A stretch of DNA of 64,000 nt from Nocardia puris (GCF_003315035.1 NZ_QNRE01000002.1:310001-374000); one strand, 5' to 3'; counted from the first letter of the stretch, positions 27,180-36,132 are shown. Notes: generated from the letters alone by a model not told the origin. A program made the numbers and translations.

Positions 27180-27911
27180 CTGCGCCCCATCGACCTGGCC
27201 CGCGAACACGGATTGTCGGCCCAGGCGATCCGCAACTACGACGACGCGGGCATCCTGCCGCCCACCGAACGCAGCCAGACCGGCTACCGGCGCTACACAC
27301 CACTGCACGCCCAGGCGCTGCGCGCGTTCCTCGCGCTGCGCACCGGCCACGGACACCAGCACGCCGCCGAGATCCTGCGCGCGACCAATCGCGGTGATCT
27401 CGAATCCGTCTACCGGCTCCTCGACGCCGCCCACGTCGCGCTGCGCACCGAGCGCCGCACCCGCGCCGAAGTCGCGACGGCCCTGAGCACCCTCACCACC
27501 TCGCCGCCCACCCCGATTCCCGGCAGGCCCTTGACCACCGGCGAACTCGCGCGCCGCCTCGGCCTGCACCCCGCCACCCTGCGCACCTGGGAGACGCACG
27601 GCATCCTGCACCCCGACCGCGACCGCTCGACCGGCTACCGGCACTACGGACCCGCCTGCGTCCGCGACGCCGAGATCGCCCGCCAACTCCGCCAGGGCGG
27701 CTACCTGCTACCCCAGGTCGCGCGGTTCCTCGACACGTTGCGCGAGGCGGGCGGCGCGGACGCCCTGACCACCTTCCTCGACTCCTGGCAGGCCCGGCTG
27801 ACCACCCGCGGCCGCACCCTCCTCGCGGGCGCCGCGCAACTCGACGCCTACCTCGCGATGCTCGAACAGGCGGCCCCGGTGACAACCACGAACACGCTCT
27901 CGCGATGGTGA
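27180..27911 (+). CDS. MerR-family regulator with two HTH domains (TioE-like), CTG start
   Basis: A 243-residue regulator with two MerR-type winged-helix domains: residues 2-60 (PIDLAREHGLSAQAIRNYDDAGILP, then TGYRRY) and about 118-180 (LTTGELARRLGLHPATLRTWETHGILHP, then TGYRHY). The layout matches proteins annotated TioE-like in actinomycetes. MerR homology starts before the first ATG, GTG or TTG that would give a full domain, and a perfect GGAGGT lies 6 bases before CTG at 27180, so I place the start there. The TTG at 27213 would cut into the first HTH. It is divergent from the erythromycin-esterase gene, which it probably controls (inference), and its 3' end overlaps the remains of an exporter gene. 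Confidence 0.85.
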   Translation: MRPIDLAREHGLSAQAIRNYDDAGILPPTERSQTGYRRYTPLHAQALRAFLALRTGHGHQHAAEILRATNRGDLESVYRLLDAAHVALRTERRTRAEVATALSTLTTSPPTPIPGRPLTTGELARRLGLHPATLRTWETHGILHPDRDRSTGYRHYGPACVRDAEIARQLRQGGYLLPQVARFLDTLREAGGADALTTFLDSWQARLTTRGRTLLAGAAQLDAYLAMLEQAAPVTTTNTLSRW

Positions 27912-28590
27912 TGTGCCAGTCCTTCGCCCGGCTCGCGCTCACCATCGCCCTGATGCACACCGTCCTCGCGGTCCGCCGCGGCCGCGCCGACGCGAAACGC
28001 GGGTGGCGCGAATTGATCGGCGCCGCACCGGTTTCCCGGATCGCGCCGCTGGCGGCCACGCTCACCCTCGGCGTGCCGGCCACCGCGGTGACAGGCACGG
28101 GGTTCCCGGACTCGGCGCGATCGCCGGGAGTTCGCCCCGACGGCGCGGGTGGCGAACGGCATCGGCGTCGCCCTGCCGCTGGGCGCGTATCCGGTGCGCG
28201 GGATGGGCGACGCGTCCGGGTCCGCGAATCTCGATGTGCCCCGGTTGGTTCCGCCCTGGCCGAGTTGGCTGTCGCCGATCGGCTGGGGACAGCGGACCTT
28301 CGCGTTCTCCGAGATCAGGTGGTGGCCGTTGCTCTCGGTGCAGGGTCCGGTCGTGGCTTCGGGGCCGCCGCGATCCCGGTGCACGAGCGCCGCGAGATCG
28401 GTGCGAGCCTGGTCCCGGTGCGGGTCGGTCGCGTGAGAGCGCCCGCGTGGCTTCGCACGCCCCTTGCGGTCGCCGGGCGTTCGCAGGCCCCCGCGCTGCG
28501 GGCCTGGGCCGTGGGCGGCGCGGTGATCCGGGGGAGTGCTCGGTTCGCTGCCGGCGGCGCTGGCATTCGCCGCCGGCGCCGCCCGCATCC
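27905..28590 (+). pseudogene. Decayed ABC-2 permease of the polyketide-antibiotic exporter type
   Basis: Fragments of one protein are spread over two reading frames. Frame of 27905: a segment with HTVLAVRRGRADAKRGWRELIGAAPV, matching the cytosolic loop of exporter permeases. Then the frame of 28149 carries RREFAPTARVANGIGVALPLGAYPVRGMGDASGSANLDVPRLVPPWPSWLSPIGWGQRTFAFSEIRWWPLL, a match for the conserved WLSPIGWGQ loop. After about 28350 the first frame resumes with RREIGASLVPVRVGRVRAPAWLRTPLAVAGRSQAPALRAWAVGG, and near 28532 it shifts again into GSLPAALAFAAGA. So there are at least three frame changes, an N-terminal and a mid-protein deletion, and loss of the C-terminal half at the adjoining oxidoreductase gene. 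The partner ATPase gene is absent. The start overlaps the MerR-type gene, as an operon gene would. Confidence 0.8.
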
Positions 28591-28609
28591 GGTGCGATCG
28601 CGGGTACGC

Positions 28610-30196
28610 CTATCCGCCGAGCAGGAACTTCGCCGCCTGCTCGCCGACGAACACGCTCGGCGCGTGGGTGTGCCCGCGCACCAGCAGCGGCATCACCGAC
28701 GCGTCCGCGACGCGCAACCCCTGCACCCCGCGCACCTCCAGCTTCGGCGTGACCACGCTGGCCGGGTCGGTGCCCATGCGGCAGGTGCCCACCGGGTGGT
28801 AGAGGGTGTGGGAGAACCCGTTGATCGCGAGGTCGATGACGTCCTCGAGCTCCTGCGGCGCGTTCGGCGGGTAGACGAGCTTGCCGTGCACGGCCTTCAG
28901 CGCGGGCGCCTCGGCGATGCGCGCGCAGGTACGCAGGCCCGCGATCAGCGCGGCGCGGTCGATGCCCTCCGGGTCGGAGAGGTAGCGCGGATCGATGACC
29001 GGCTTCGCCGTGGGATCCGACGACGCCAGCGCGATCCGCCCCCGGCTGTAGGGCCGCAGCAGCACGGTGGCGAGGATGTTGCCGTGCCCGGCCGGATCGA
29101 TCAGGCCCTCGTTGTAGAACGGGGCGGGCGCGTAGACCAGCTCGAGGTCGGGGTGCTCGAGCTCGGGCCGCGACCGCACGAACCCGTACGCCTCACCGAT
29201 GTTCGAGGTGAGCATGCCGCGCCCGCGCAGCAGGTAGTCCAGCAGCTGGATCGGCTTCTTGTCCGCGCCGAACAGCGAATCCGGGCAGTCGTACCCGATC
29301 CCGGCCACCAGGTGGTCCTGGAGGTTGGCGCCGACCTCGGGGGCGTGCGCCACCACGTCGATGCCCAGCGCCCGCAGCTCCTCGGAATCGCCGATGCCCG
29401 AGAGCATCAGCAGCTGCGGGCTGTTGATCGCGCCGCCGCTCAGCACCACCTCGCGGCTCGCGGTCACCGTGCGGGTCACCTGGCCCTGCCGGTACTCGAC
29501 GCCCACCGCACGAGTGCCGTCGAACAGCACGCGTGTCACCTGGGCTCGATCCAGCACGGTGAGATTCGGCCGCTTCAGCGCCGGGCGCAGGTATGCGTCC
29601 GAGGTGCTCCAGCGCCGTCCGTTGCGCTGGGTGACCATCGTCTGCGAAAACCCTTCGGGCTGCGGACGGTTCGGCGGCTCCACCACGAAACCCGACTCCC
29701 GCACGGCCTCCAGGAACGCCGCCGTGGACGGGCGCGGGCTGCGCTGATGCGAGATGTGCAGCGGACCGGTGGTGCCCTCGTCGGGGTACTGCGCGTCCTC
29801 GACGTGCTCGATGCGCCGGAACTGCTCGACCGCCGCGCCGAACCCCCACTCGTCGCCGGCCAGCAGCGCCCACTCGTCGTAGTCGGCGCGGAAGCCGCGC
29901 ACCCACATCATGGCGTTCATCGACGACGAGCCGCCGTAGGTCTTGCCGCGCGGCCAGTAGATCTGCCGGTCGCCCAGGTGCGGCTGCGGTTCGGTGAGGT
30001 AGTCCCAGTCGAGTTCGGTGCGGAACAGCTTCGCGAACGCGGCGGGGATATGGGTGAACTTGTCCTTGTCCGGCGGGCCCGCCTCGAGTACCACGACGCG
30101 GGTGCCCGGATCGGCGCTGAGCCGATTGGCGACCACCGCACCCGCCGATCCCGTTCCGACCACGATGTAATCAGCCGCGATCTGCTCTGCTGCCAC
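28610..30196 (-). CDS. GMC-family FAD oxidoreductase (choline dehydrogenase-like)
   Basis: A 528-residue flavoprotein. The FAD-binding GTGSAGAVVANRLSADPGTRVVVLEAG is at about residues 14-40, the first GMC signature is RGKTYGGSSSMNAMMWVRG, the second is SGGAINSPQLLMLSGIG, and near the C-terminus HPVGTCRMG carries the catalytic His. The GTG at 30196 was chosen: it follows GGAG by 7 bases and precedes the FAD fold directly. It oxidises an alcohol, but whether as oxidase or dehydrogenase, and on which substrate, cannot be told. It lies downstream of a second GMC gene on the same strand, with a hairpin between them. Its 3' end abuts the exporter wreck. Confidence 0.9.
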   Translation of the reverse strand: MAAEQIAADYIVVGTGSAGAVVANRLSADPGTRVVVLEAGPPDKDKFTHIPAAFAKLFRTELDWDYLTEPQPHLGDRQIYWPRGKTYGGSSSMNAMMWVRGFRADYDEWALLAGDEWGFGAAVEQFRRIEHVEDAQYPDEGTTGPLHISHQRSPRPSTAAFLEAVRESGFVVEPPNRPQPEGFSQTMVTQRNGRRWSTSDAYLRPALKRPNLTVLDRAQVTRVLFDGTRAVGVEYRQGQVTRTVTASREVVLSGGAINSPQLLMLSGIGDSEELRALGIDVVAHAPEVGANLQDHLVAGIGYDCPDSLFGADKKPIQLLDYLLRGRGMLTSNIGEAYGFVRSRPELEHPDLELVYAPAPFYNEGLIDPAGHGNILATVLLRPYSRGRIALASSDPTAKPVIDPRYLSDPEGIDRAALIAGLRTCARIAEAPALKAVHGKLVYPPNAPQELEDVIDLAINGFSHTLYHPVGTCRMGTDPASVVTPKLEVRGVQGLRVADASVMPLLVRGHTHAPSVFVGEQAAKFLLGG

Positions 30197-30267
30197 TGTC
30201 CACTCCGATCTGTGCTGGATAGGGCAAAGATACGAGCGACGACCCGCCGACGGTCCCGTTTCGCGCA

Positions 30268-30301
30268 GACCGCCCCGCCACCTTGCGGGGGCGGGGCGGT
30301 C
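30268..30301 (-). terminator. GC-rich hairpin between the two GMC genes
   Basis: Arms GACCGCCCCGCC (30268-30279) and GGCGGGGCGGTC (30290-30301) pair perfectly over 12 bases with a 10-base loop. It lies downstream of the cholesterol-oxidase-type gene and 72 bases before the other GMC start, so it should end the first transcript and separate the two. Confidence 0.6.
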
Positions 30302-30438
30302 CGTTCGGGGGAGTCGCGTGTCCTCCGCGTGCCGTTGCCCGGACGGCACGCGCGCCGGCGATCCACCCCTGCCGGCCCACGTGCTGCGAAACTAGCACGC
30401 GGAGTTGGCTTTTCGGGGAAGTACGCCGGACGGCAGGC

Positions 30439-32172
30439 TCAGCCGGCGGCCGGCGCCTCCTGGTCGCTGCGGCGGACCGGGGTGATCGGCAGCACGAGTG
30501 CGCCCGGCGCGCCCGCGGGCACCACGGGCTTGCTCGGCGCGACGGGGGAGATGCGCCGGTAGCCCTCGCTCTGCTCGGGCCGGTTGTCCACTTCACCCTT
30601 GTTCGGCCAGTACGCGGCGGCGCGCTCGGCCTGGGCGGTGATGGTGAGCGACGGGTTCACGCCGAGGTTGGCCGACACGGCGGCCCCGTCCACCACACTG
30701 AGCGTGGGGTAGCCGTAGACGCGGTGGTAGGGGTCGATCACGCCGTGTTCCGGATCGGCCCCGATCGCCGCCCCGCCGAGGAAGTGCGCGGTGAGCGGGA
30801 TGTTGAAGATCTCGCCCCAGCTGCCGCCCGCGACGCCGCCGATCTCGTCGGCCACCTTGCGGGTGACCTCGTTGCCGACCGGGATCCACGTCGGATTCGG
30901 TTCGCCGTGGCCCTGTTTCGAGGTCAGCTTGCGCCCGAACAGGCCGCGCTTGGTGTAGGTGGTGATGGAGTTGTCCAGATGCTGCATCACCAGCGAGATG
31001 ATCGTGCGCTCGCTCCAGTTCTTGGTGCTCAGGAACTGCACCAGCCGCATCGGGTGCCGCAGCACCAGCAGCACGAATTTCAGCCAGCGCGGCAGACGTC
31101 CGCCGCCGTCGACCATCAGCGTCTGCAACAGGCCCATCGAGTTGGACCCCTTGCCGTAGCGGACGGGTTCGATGTGGGTGTCGGGCGTCGGATGGATCGA
31201 CGACGTGATCGCCACACCCTTGGTGAAGTCCACGCCCGGCGTGACCTTTCTGGTGGCCGCGCCCACGATGGACTCGGAATTGGTGCGGGTGAGCACGCCC
31301 AAGCGGTCCGAGAGGTTGGGCAGCACACCCTTGTCGCGCATGTCGAACAGCAGCTTCTGGGTGCCGCGCGTCCCCGCCGCCAGCACCACGTGCTTGGCGG
31401 TGAAGGTCTTGGGCTGCTTGCGGATCAGCGCGCCCGTGCGCTTGGCGTCGACGTCCCAGGTGCCGTCGGGCAGCGGCCGGATCGCGCTCACGGTCGTCAT
31501 CGGCACCACCTCGGCGCCCGCCTTCTCGGCCAGGTACAGGTAGTTCTTGACGAGGGTGTTCTTGGCGCCGAACTTGCAGCCGACCATGCAGTCGCCGCAC
31601 TCGACGCAGCCCGTGCGATCGGGGCCGACGCCGCCGAAGTAGGGGTCCTCCACGGTCTTGCCCGGCTCCCCGAAGAACACGCCGACCGGAGTCTGCACGA
31701 AGGTGTCGCCCACGCCCAGATCGTCGGCGACCTTCTTGAAGATCTCGTCTGCGGGCGTCATGTGCGGGTTGCGCACCACGCCGAGCATGCGCTGGGCCTG
31801 CTCGTAGTACGGGGTGAGTTCGTCGCGCCAGTCGGTGATGTCGCGCCACTGCGCGTCACGGAAGAACGGCTCCGGCGGCACGTAGAGGGTGTTGGCGTAG
31901 TTGAGCGACCCGCCGCCCACGCCCGCGCCGCCCAGGATGAGCACATCGCGCAGCAGGTGGATGCGCTGGATGCCGTAGCAGCCCAGCGCGGGCGCCCACA
32001 GGAAGTTGCGCAGGTCCCAGCTGGTCTTGGGCAGCTCGTCGTCGGCGAAGCGGCGGCCCGCCTCCAGCACGCCGACCTTGTACCCCTTCTCCACCAGGCG
32101 CAACGCGGTCACGCTGCCGCCGAAGCCGGAACCGACGATCAGGACGTCGAAGTCGGTCGTTCGCTGGGACAT
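30439..32172 (-). CDS. GMC-family oxidoreductase, ChoD (cholesterol oxidase)-like
   Basis: A 577-residue flavoprotein. The start MSQRTTDFDVLIVGSGFGGSVTALRLVEKG carries the FAD motif, and LILGGAGVGGGSLNYANTLY follows at about 76-95. A Cys-rich CVECGDCMVGCKFGAKNT segment (about 188-205) is typical of the mycobacterial ChoD group. NIPLTAHFLGGAAIG and VVDGAAVSANLGVNPSLTITA form the C-terminal active-site region. ChoD-type enzymes have been linked to 3-beta-hydroxysterol oxidation, although in mycobacteria that role is disputed. The Cys cluster looks like a metal site, but no function is known to me. It is divergent from a MerR-type regulator across a candidate operator. Confidence 0.9.
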   Translation of the reverse strand: MSQRTTDFDVLIVGSGFGGSVTALRLVEKGYKVGVLEAGRRFADDELPKTSWDLRNFLWAPALGCYGIQRIHLLRDVLILGGAGVGGGSLNYANTLYVPPEPFFRDAQWRDITDWRDELTPYYEQAQRMLGVVRNPHMTPADEIFKKVADDLGVGDTFVQTPVGVFFGEPGKTVEDPYFGGVGPDRTGCVECGDCMVGCKFGAKNTLVKNYLYLAEKAGAEVVPMTTVSAIRPLPDGTWDVDAKRTGALIRKQPKTFTAKHVVLAAGTRGTQKLLFDMRDKGVLPNLSDRLGVLTRTNSESIVGAATRKVTPGVDFTKGVAITSSIHPTPDTHIEPVRYGKGSNSMGLLQTLMVDGGGRLPRWLKFVLLVLRHPMRLVQFLSTKNWSERTIISLVMQHLDNSITTYTKRGLFGRKLTSKQGHGEPNPTWIPVGNEVTRKVADEIGGVAGGSWGEIFNIPLTAHFLGGAAIGADPEHGVIDPYHRVYGYPTLSVVDGAAVSANLGVNPSLTITAQAERAAAYWPNKGEVDNRPEQSEGYRRISPVAPSKPVVPAGAPGALVLPITPVRRSDQEAPAAG

Positions 32173-32220
32173 GCGTGGCTCCTGGGTCGGTCGACAGTGA
32201 CGCGCGTTACGCTAATCCGG

Positions 32221-32234
32221 ACAGTAGCAACTGT
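32221..32234. promoter_or_regulatory. Palindrome in the choD-like / MerR divergent promoter
   Basis: Inverted repeat ACAGT-AGCA-ACTGT in the 97-base gap between the leftward GMC gene and the rightward MerR-type gene. A MerR-family protein would be expected to bind such a site between promoter elements. The upstream TTACGC context is AT-richer than the flanks. No measured support. Confidence 0.5.
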
Positions 32235-32269
32235 CAACGAAGGTGGCGCCGAGTATCTATGCTGGTCGC

Positions 32270-32965
32270 GTGTCCCGATACTCCCGCCTGCAACTGGCCG
32301 ACCTGAGCGGCGTACCGGCGCGCACCATCCGCTACTACCACTCGCTCGGTGTGCTGCCCAAACCCGGTCGCGCGGGCAAGGAGGCGGTCTACACCGACGA
32401 CCACCTGGCGCGGTTGCGCGACATCTCCGGGATGCAGGCGCGCGGGCTGCGGCTCGACGCGATCCGCGAAGTGCTCGACGCCGAGGCCCAGCAGGGCGCC
32501 CAGGCCGACTGGCGCGCGGTGCTGGACCCGCGTTATCCGGGCGGGGCCGACCAGTCGGTGGTGATCGACGACGACGAACTCACCGCGTTGCTGGGTGATC
32601 GCCGCGCCGACATCCTGGACGAACTGATCGCCGCCCAGTACGTGGAGCGCGAGGGCGCGGGCTGGCGCATCCCCGACCAGCCGATGCTCAAGGGCGCCCT
32701 GATTCTCTACGACGTCGGCACCGACATCACCCTCAGCGGTGCGCTGCGCAAACTCATCCGCGCCCGCATCGCCGATCTGGCCGACGAGATGGTCCGCACC
32801 TTCCGCGACGCCGCCGAGACGAGCTACGGCGGCGAGGGTATCGGCACCGACCTCAGCCGGTTCCGCGACCGCTTCCGCGCCGCCGCCTGGGAGGTGGGCG
32901 GTGCGACCCTGGCCGACGAGATCGAGCGCGCCGTGCGGGAATTGGACGGCCCGGCCGGTCGCTGA
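32270..32965 (+). CDS. MerR-family transcriptional regulator
   Basis: A 231-residue regulator. The MerR-type HTH is at residues 2-70 (YSRLQLADLSGVPARTIRYYHSLGVLPKPG, then YTDDHLARLRDISGMQARGLRL), followed by a longer ligand-binding part. The GTG at 32270 directly precedes the HTH; an in-frame GTG at 32243 is possible. There is no MerR cysteine pattern for metals, so the ligand is probably an organic compound. It is divergent from the ChoD-like gene, which is the natural target (inference). Confidence 0.88.
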   Translation: MSRYSRLQLADLSGVPARTIRYYHSLGVLPKPGRAGKEAVYTDDHLARLRDISGMQARGLRLDAIREVLDAEAQQGAQADWRAVLDPRYPGGADQSVVIDDDELTALLGDRRADILDELIAAQYVEREGAGWRIPDQPMLKGALILYDVGTDITLSGALRKLIRARIADLADEMVRTFRDAAETSYGGEGIGTDLSRFRDRFRAAAWEVGGATLADEIERAVRELDGPAGR

Positions 32966-33091
32966 CGCGCTCTGAGGTGCGCGCTCGCCACTATGATTCC
33001 GCTGGCGAGCACGGGCCTGCGATGCGCTCCTGTCCGCAGTGCGACCCGGTGGGCGGCGGGCGAACGTCGACCGCCGGCCCCGTACCGAGAG

Positions 33092-33127
33092 CGGTGTTCT
33101 CTACAGTGGTTCACCATGGGAACACCG
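33092..33127. promoter_or_regulatory. Spaced inverted repeat over the TetR start
   Basis: Perfect 8-bp arms CGGTGTTC (33092-33099) and GAACACCG (33120-33127), 20 bases apart, straddle the start codon at 33116. This could be an autoregulatory operator of the TetR gene, although the wide spacing is unusual. Confidence 0.35.
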
Positions 33128-33811
33128 CGCGCCGAGGCCAGGGCCAAGACCATGGCGGACATCGTCCGGATCGGCCGCGAGCATCTGGCGGTGCACGGAG
33201 CGTCGGCGTTGTCGCTGCGGGCCGTCGCGCGGGATCTGGGCGTCGTCTCCTCGGCCGTCTACCGGTACGTGCGCAGCCGGGACGAGCTGCTGACGCTGCT
33301 GGTCGTGGACGGCTACAACGCCCTGGGCGACGCGGTGGACGCCGGTCTCGCGGACGCGCCCGCCGACCCGTCCGCGCGGCTGCGCGCGGCCGCGCACGCC
33401 GTGCGCGACTGGGCGCTGGCCGAACCCGCTTGGTACGGACTGCTTTTCGGCACGCCCGTGCCGGGCTACGAGGCGCCCGCCGAGCAAACCGTGGATCCCG
33501 GTGTGCGCGTGATCGTCGCGTTGATGCGCGTCATCGCCGACGCCTACGCCGCGGGCCTGGTGGACGAACCGTCCCGGACGGTGGCCGTCTCCGGGCCGCT
33601 GTCCGGCAGTTTCGCGGCGATCCGTGACGAATTCGCGCTGGATCTGCCGGACTGGCTGCTGGCGCGCGGCGTCTCGGTGTGGAGTGCGCTGTTCGGCGCG
33701 GTGAGCTTCGACGTGTTCGACATGTACGGCCGCGACACCTTCGCCGACCGGACCGAACTCTTCGAGTTGCAGGTGGCGAACCTGGTGGCACTGCTGGGTT
33801 TTCGACGCTGA
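33116..33811 (+). CDS. TetR-family regulator
   Basis: A 231-residue regulator. The HTH is at residues 10-55 (GREHLAVHGASALSLRAVARDLGVVSSAVYRYVRSRDELL), with a helical ligand domain after it (FGTPVPGYEAPAEQT; DVFDMYGRD). It belongs to the TetR group with a WHG-like C-terminal domain. The start is the ATG at 33116, with a weak ribosome site. It lies upstream of the secreted CocE-type hydrolase on the same strand but 150 bases away, so it may control that gene. Confidence 0.88.
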   Translation: MGTPRAEARAKTMADIVRIGREHLAVHGASALSLRAVARDLGVVSSAVYRYVRSRDELLTLLVVDGYNALGDAVDAGLADAPADPSARLRAAAHAVRDWALAEPAWYGLLFGTPVPGYEAPAEQTVDPGVRVIVALMRVIADAYAAGLVDEPSRTVAVSGPLSGSFAAIRDEFALDLPDWLLARGVSVWSALFGAVSFDVFDMYGRDTFADRTELFELQVANLVALLGFRR

Positions 33812-33865
33812 GAGTTTGCCGTACGGATCGCCCTCGGGGGTTGCGCGCACGGGACTTGGTGTGTC

Positions 33866-33885
33866 CTGGGCAACTATTGTCCCAG
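33866..33885. promoter_or_regulatory. Candidate operator upstream of the CocE-type hydrolase
   Basis: Inverted repeat CTGGG (33866-33870) and CCCAG (33881-33885) spaced by 10 bases in the promoter gap, about 80 bases before the hydrolase start. It is a short match and could be chance in GC-rich DNA. Confidence 0.3.
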
Positions 33886-33961
33886 ACTGTGTCACCGATT
33901 ACAGTTTCTCGCCGGAAGGGCAGGTCCGGTGCACCGGTGCATCGGCGAGGAGCGGGGCAAC

Positions 33962-35998
33962 ATGTATCGAGGACGCCGACTCGCGCGCACCCTGATTGCG
34001 GGGCTGGTCACCGTGGTGACGATCGGAATGGGCGCCGTGGCGGCGCAGAGCGGACAGGCGGCGCCCGACGGGGGCGCGCTGGGCGCCCAGTGGACCGCCA
34101 CCCACGACGGACCGCGCGCCCATCCGAACGTGCACATCGAGTGGGACGTGCCGATCACGATGAGCGACGGCACGGTGCTCAAGGGCAACGTGTACCGCCC
34201 GGCGGACGCGGCGGGCCGCCCGATCGAGTCGCCGGTGCCGACCATCGTGAACCTCACCCCGTACACGAAACTCGTGTCGAACCTCGCGGATTCGGTGTTG
34301 ACCTTCCCGGTGCTGGCCGACGCGCTCACCGAGTTCTTCAAGACCTTCGACCTGTCCGGCATCGGCCTGGGCGGGCTCACCGACGTCACCAAGGTGTTGC
34401 CCGCGGGCTCGCTGCGCGCCTTCGGCGTCGACCGCAAGCTGGTGCAGAGTGGGTACGCGCAGGTGGTGGTCGACGTGCGCGGCACCGGCTTCTCCCAGGG
34501 CACCTGGCAGGTGTTCGGCGAGCGCGAGCAGCAGGACGGCGTCGAGGTCGTGGAATGGGCGGCGCGCCAACCGTGGTCGGACGGCAAGGTCGGGATGAAC
34601 GGCATCTCGTACTCGGCGATCAATCAGGTGCACACCGCCGAGCGCCGCCCCGAGCCGCTGAAGGCCATCTTCCCGATCGTGCCCGGCAGCGATCTGCTGC
34701 GCGATATCGCCGCGACCGGCGGCGGCGTGGGTCTGGGCTTCCTGCCCGCGTGGTTGCTCGCGGTGAACGGCACCAAGCTGGTGCCCGACGTCCAATCGAT
34801 GCTCACCGGCCGATTCGACGGCCGCTGGCTACAGGACCGCATCGCCGACCCGTTCACCTTCTTCAACTACCTGCTCGCATCGCTGACCGTGCCCAGCGTG
34901 GACGCCATCCCGCCCGACTTGCAAGTGCTGCTCACCGACGACAGCCCCATCCGCACCGCCTGGCTCGGGCATCCGGAGCGGGTGAACATCCCGACCTTCG
35001 TCTACGGCGGCTGGCACGACATCTTCACCTACTCCTCGCCGCGCGTCTATCAGGCCGTGGATGTGCCGGACGCGCAGAAAAAGCTCATCATGGGCGACAT
35101 CTACCACCTCACCAACGGCAGCGGCAACGGCCTGCCCGGCGCGCCCCCGCGCCTGGACGTGTTGCAGCGCGCGTGGTTCGACAAGTGGCTGAAGGGCATC
35201 GACAACGGCATCGACCGCTACGACAATGTGACGCTCTGGCAGCAGGGCAACGGCTGGACCAGCGACAGCGCCTTCCCGCGCCCCGGTATGGAGTACCGGC
35301 GGATGTATCTCGACGCCGCGCGCTCGGGCACGGCGAACAGCGTGCACGACGGCAGCCTGTCCACCCGGCCCGGCGCTCCGGCGCGCCTGACGGTGGCGCC
35401 GGGGCTCGCGAGCCTGTGCTCCCGTGATTCGGCCACCGGCACGGCAGGCATGACCAGCTTGCTCGACGTGTGCGCCGAGGACGCGCGGATCAACGAACTC
35501 AACGGCCTCACCTTCACCAGCGCACCCGTCGCCGAGCCGACGCGGGTGTCGGGACCGATCGCGGTGCACCTCAACACCGTGCTCGACACCACCGACGGCT
35601 ACTGGGCTGTCACCGTCAACGATGTCGCCCCGGACGGCAGGTCGACGGTGTGGACCAGCGGCCAGCTCCAGGCCTCGCTGCGAAAAGTGAACGACGCCAA
35701 GGCGACTCGTTCACCCAACGGCGACTACACCGATCCGTACCCGTATCTCACGCTGGCCGACCGGCTGCCGCTCAAGCCGGGGGAACCGACCATCGTCGAC
35801 ATCGGCCTGCCCGCCACCGACGGCGTGCTGAAACCGGGCCATCGCCTGCGCGTCGACGTGTACGCCTTCAACTTCCCGCGCGGTATGCCGCTGCGCCCGT
35901 TGCTCAACGAGAGCGAGCTGCGCCCGCAGCACGTCGAACTCGATCCGAATCGCCCGAGCTGGGTCAACATTCCGATTTCCGGGAATCCCGGCTGGTAG
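33962..35998 (+). CDS. Secreted CocE/NonD-type (X-Pro peptidase S15 fold) hydrolase
   Basis: A 678-residue exported serine hydrolase. Residues 1-34 are a signal peptide. The alpha/beta domain (about 45-360) carries the SDGTVLKGNVYRP start, VVDVRGTGFSQG, the nucleophile elbow G-I-S-Y-S-A (the usual final Gly is Ala), and GDIYHLTNG where the family often has GPWxH. The C-terminal jelly-roll domain (about 440-678) carries TRVSGPIAVHLNT, PYPYLTLADRLPLKPGEPTIVDI and GHRLRVDVYAFNFP. Cocaine-esterase relatives cleave acyl esters or peptides; the substrate here is unknown. The ATG at 33962 follows GAGGAG. It is a monocistronic gene. Confidence 0.87.
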   Translation: MYRGRRLARTLIAGLVTVVTIGMGAVAAQSGQAAPDGGALGAQWTATHDGPRAHPNVHIEWDVPITMSDGTVLKGNVYRPADAAGRPIESPVPTIVNLTPYTKLVSNLADSVLTFPVLADALTEFFKTFDLSGIGLGGLTDVTKVLPAGSLRAFGVDRKLVQSGYAQVVVDVRGTGFSQGTWQVFGEREQQDGVEVVEWAARQPWSDGKVGMNGISYSAINQVHTAERRPEPLKAIFPIVPGSDLLRDIAATGGGVGLGFLPAWLLAVNGTKLVPDVQSMLTGRFDGRWLQDRIADPFTFFNYLLASLTVPSVDAIPPDLQVLLTDDSPIRTAWLGHPERVNIPTFVYGGWHDIFTYSSPRVYQAVDVPDAQKKLIMGDIYHLTNGSGNGLPGAPPRLDVLQRAWFDKWLKGIDNGIDRYDNVTLWQQGNGWTSDSAFPRPGMEYRRMYLDAARSGTANSVHDGSLSTRPGAPARLTVAPGLASLCSRDSATGTAGMTSLLDVCAEDARINELNGLTFTSAPVAEPTRVSGPIAVHLNTVLDTTDGYWAVTVNDVAPDGRSTVWTSGQLQASLRKVNDAKATRSPNGDYTDPYPYLTLADRLPLKPGEPTIVDIGLPATDGVLKPGHRLRVDVYAFNFPRGMPLRPLLNESELRPQHVELDPNRPSWVNIPISGNPGW

Positions 35999-36038
35999 CG
36001 GGGCACATTTCGGTCGCGACCGGCCGCGCCCCATTGTG

Positions 36039-36055
36039 TGGGACTGTGAGTCCCA
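36039..36055. promoter_or_regulatory. Perfect palindrome in the promoter of the AurF-type oxygenase
   Basis: TGGGACT-GTG-AGTCCCA, 7-bp arms with a 3-base centre, is followed immediately by an AT-rich run (TATATTC) that could be a -10 element. This is the size and place expected for a TetR-family operator. The gene's convergent neighbour encodes a TetR regulator. Confidence 0.6.
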
Positions 36056-36132
36056 TATATTCTGGGTCACATCACGCGAGAGGCGTGCGCAGTGGCCGGG
36101 GCGGGGCGCCGGCCTGGAGCGAGGAGGCATCG

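Noticed and set aside
27905..30562. An 885-residue open frame across the permease remnant and the GMC gene
   Set aside because: Only its first 200 or so residues carry exporter fragments. The rest is antisense to the GMC oxidoreductase, whose FAD motifs are clear.
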